Shown here piece after piece: positions 63,008-64,000 of a DNA stretch of 64,000 bases (positions within the stretch are counted from its first letter, which is position 1; every line of letters starts with the position of its first letter). A program made the position numbers and the translations under genes. The notes below the pieces were generated by a model that saw only the letters and a program-made list of their open reading frames with translations, had not been told where the DNA came from and searched no databases. The DNA comes from Neisseria sp. 83E34 (GTDB lineage: Bacteria; Pseudomonadota; Gammaproteobacteria; Burkholderiales; Neisseriaceae). The stretch is from NCBI RefSeq assembly GCF_001308015.1, contig NZ_LGYH01000007.1, forward strand, positions 62,001 through 126,000, in the 5' to 3' direction.

Positions 63008-64000
63008 CAGTTTTTATGCTCGCGCACGCTGGCTATCAACAAGCTCAAAATCCCATACATCATCAAACCGATGATAAAAGTGGCAACAATATTATAAAAA
63101 CGGTGAGGTTTGGTCGCCAAATCCGGCTCACTCGGCTGTGACACCACTTCCAAATAAAGCTGCTGGCGGTTTGCTTCTGCTTTAGCGCTTTCCAAAGAGG
63201 TTATAGCAGCAGCTAATTGTTTGGTTGCCAAATCATTTTCCAGAAACAAACGCTGATACTCTTCAGCCTGACCGGTTAGCGATTTCGACCCACCGCCGGA
63301 AATCATTTTCGTTTGCTGGGCAATTTCTTTCCGCAAACTTTGCTCACGCGCTTTGAGACCTTGCAGCTGCGGGTTATCCGGCGTAATTGCCTTCACTTGA
63401 TCCAATTGGGTTTGAATCACAATCAACTCGTCTTGCAGTTTGGAAACCAAACCCATCTGCACTTCTGATTGAGCTTTTAAATCGAAAACTTTATTGTTGG
63501 TGCGGTAGTTGGTCATATTAGCCGCGGTTTCCTTTACCCGCTGCTCCGCTACTTTTACCGCATCTTCAGCATAACGAATGGTATCCTGTCTCGCCCGCTC
63601 ATTAAGCTTGTTAATCAAATGCTCACCCTGCTTTAACAAAGCTGCATTGATTTGTTTGGATTCTTTCGCATCAAATGATGTAACCTCCAGCAAAGAAATA
63701 CCGGACACCGCATCAAAATTAATCTGAATTTTATTTTTGTAGTATTGATAAAAAGCCTCGTTCGACCCAAACAAGCCAAAGGTATTGAAACGGCTGAATA
63801 TATCGCCTTTATCCTCATAAAAAGTCCGAACCGGCAAAGCTTTACCCAACTCAGCCAGCGCCGTACGCGAATACATATAATCACGCACCGTATAAGTATC
63901 ATCTTGGGCACGGGAAAAGCCCACATTTTGCAACAGCGCTCCCAAGCCACTAAAAGAACTTTGACTTTTTGAAGAACGCACTACAAAAGTAGATTCCGAA
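63007..64000 (-). CDS. ctrB: Capsule polysaccharide export inner membrane protein (CtrB/KpsE type), partial
   Basis: About 331 codons of this gene are visible. The frame stays open to the right edge (residues SESTFVVRSSKS just inside it), so an internal GTG at 63981 is not the start and the N-terminus is missing. The visible part has the polysaccharide co-polymerase pattern: a periplasmic domain with a long coiled coil (about 130-280 of the fragment, rich in Gln, Lys, Glu) and a C-terminal membrane helix near IVATFIIGLMMYGILSLLIA. It links the inner membrane exporter to the outer membrane channel CtrA. Confidence 0.92.
   Translation of the reverse strand, partial: SESTFVVRSSKSQSSFSGLGALLQNVGFSRAQDDTYTVRDYMYSRTALAELGKALPVRTFYEDKGDIFSRFNTFGLFGSNEAFYQYYKNKIQINFDAVSGISLLEVTSFDAKESKQINAALLKQGEHLINKLNERARQDTIRYAEDAVKVAEQRVKETAANMTNYRTNNKVFDLKAQSEVQMGLVSKLQDELIVIQTQLDQVKAITPDNPQLQGLKAREQSLRKEIAQQTKMISGGGSKSLTGQAEEYQRLFLENDLATKQLAAAITSLESAKAEANRQQLYLEVVSQPSEPDLATKPHRFYNIVATFIIGLMMYGILSLLIASVREHKN

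Noticed and set aside
63007-63981. Complete ctrB starting at the GTG at 63981
   Set aside because: The frame continues to the window edge with family-like residues, so the gene is partial and the GTG is an internal valine codon.

Overview
The window is about 64 kb of chromosome from a member of the Neisseriaceae. The best single clue is the DNA uptake sequence (DUS). The 12-mer TGCCTGTCTGAA occurs roughly 80 times by eye, mostly as inverted pairs that form hairpins between genes. This is the dialect I know as TG-wadDUS, described for Neisseria wadsworthii and relatives, not the ATGCCGTCTGAA or AGGCCGTCTGAA forms of pathogenic and common commensal Neisseria. Correia-type miniature repeats and typical neisserial gene content (Slam, tamAB, lctP, ctrBCD-like capsule export) agree. 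I saw no rRNA, tRNA, CRISPR array, prophage or intact insertion sequence.

Layout. 1-5 kb: tamB (cut by the left edge) and tamA, outer membrane assembly. 5-12 kb: a DUF302 lipoprotein, a periplasmic rhodanese, the Na+/serine-threonine symporter sstT, an NAD-dependent L-lactate dehydrogenase with the lactate permease lctP, a periplasmic coiled-coil protein and a TM2 protein. 12-19 kb: 5-formyl-THF cyclo-ligase, a GC-rich multi-hairpin element, pgk, hemL, azlCD and lysS. 19-25.5 kb: a TlpA-like thioredoxin, an ArsC-like protein, a DUF218 protein, hemJ, a CYTH enzyme, then a divergent LysR / DoxX-nitroreductase-dioxygenase-cupin cluster that looks like a response to quinones or aromatic compounds. 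25.5-28 kb: a Slam outer membrane translocon beside a candidate soluble Slam substrate. 28-34 kb: S-formylglutathione hydrolase, DUF488, a LOG-family protein, thiC with a TPP riboswitch, and thiM. 34-42 kb: small proteins, a PepSY protein, an AT-rich foreign-looking ORF, an RDD protein, mnmG, purD and a YhiN-type flavoprotein. 42-46 kb: a 1077-residue parallel beta-helix/RTX protein. 46-51 kb: dnaE, a frameshifted S4-domain gene, an oxidoreductase-like small protein and a PHP phosphatase. 51-57 kb: a Wzy-like polymerase, a patatin lipoprotein, yciO and an acyltransferase/SGNH protein. 57-64 kb: an M50 protease, a second RTX protein, mnmE, a 43-residue lipoprotein, and the end of a capsule export operon (ctrD, ctrC, and ctrB cut by the right edge).

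Functional themes. Much of the accessory content concerns the cell surface: TamAB, Slam and its substrate, two RTX proteins, a polysaccharide polymerase, an O-acyltransferase and the capsule ABC exporter. Housekeeping genes are mostly single transcription units ended by DUS hairpins. The intergenic space carries several families of miniature inverted-repeat elements. Two match the short (107 bp) and long (157 bp) size classes of the Correia element but have altered termini. Others have a palindromic core around GGGCTTGACCCG. All gene calls come from reading the sequence; no database search was run.
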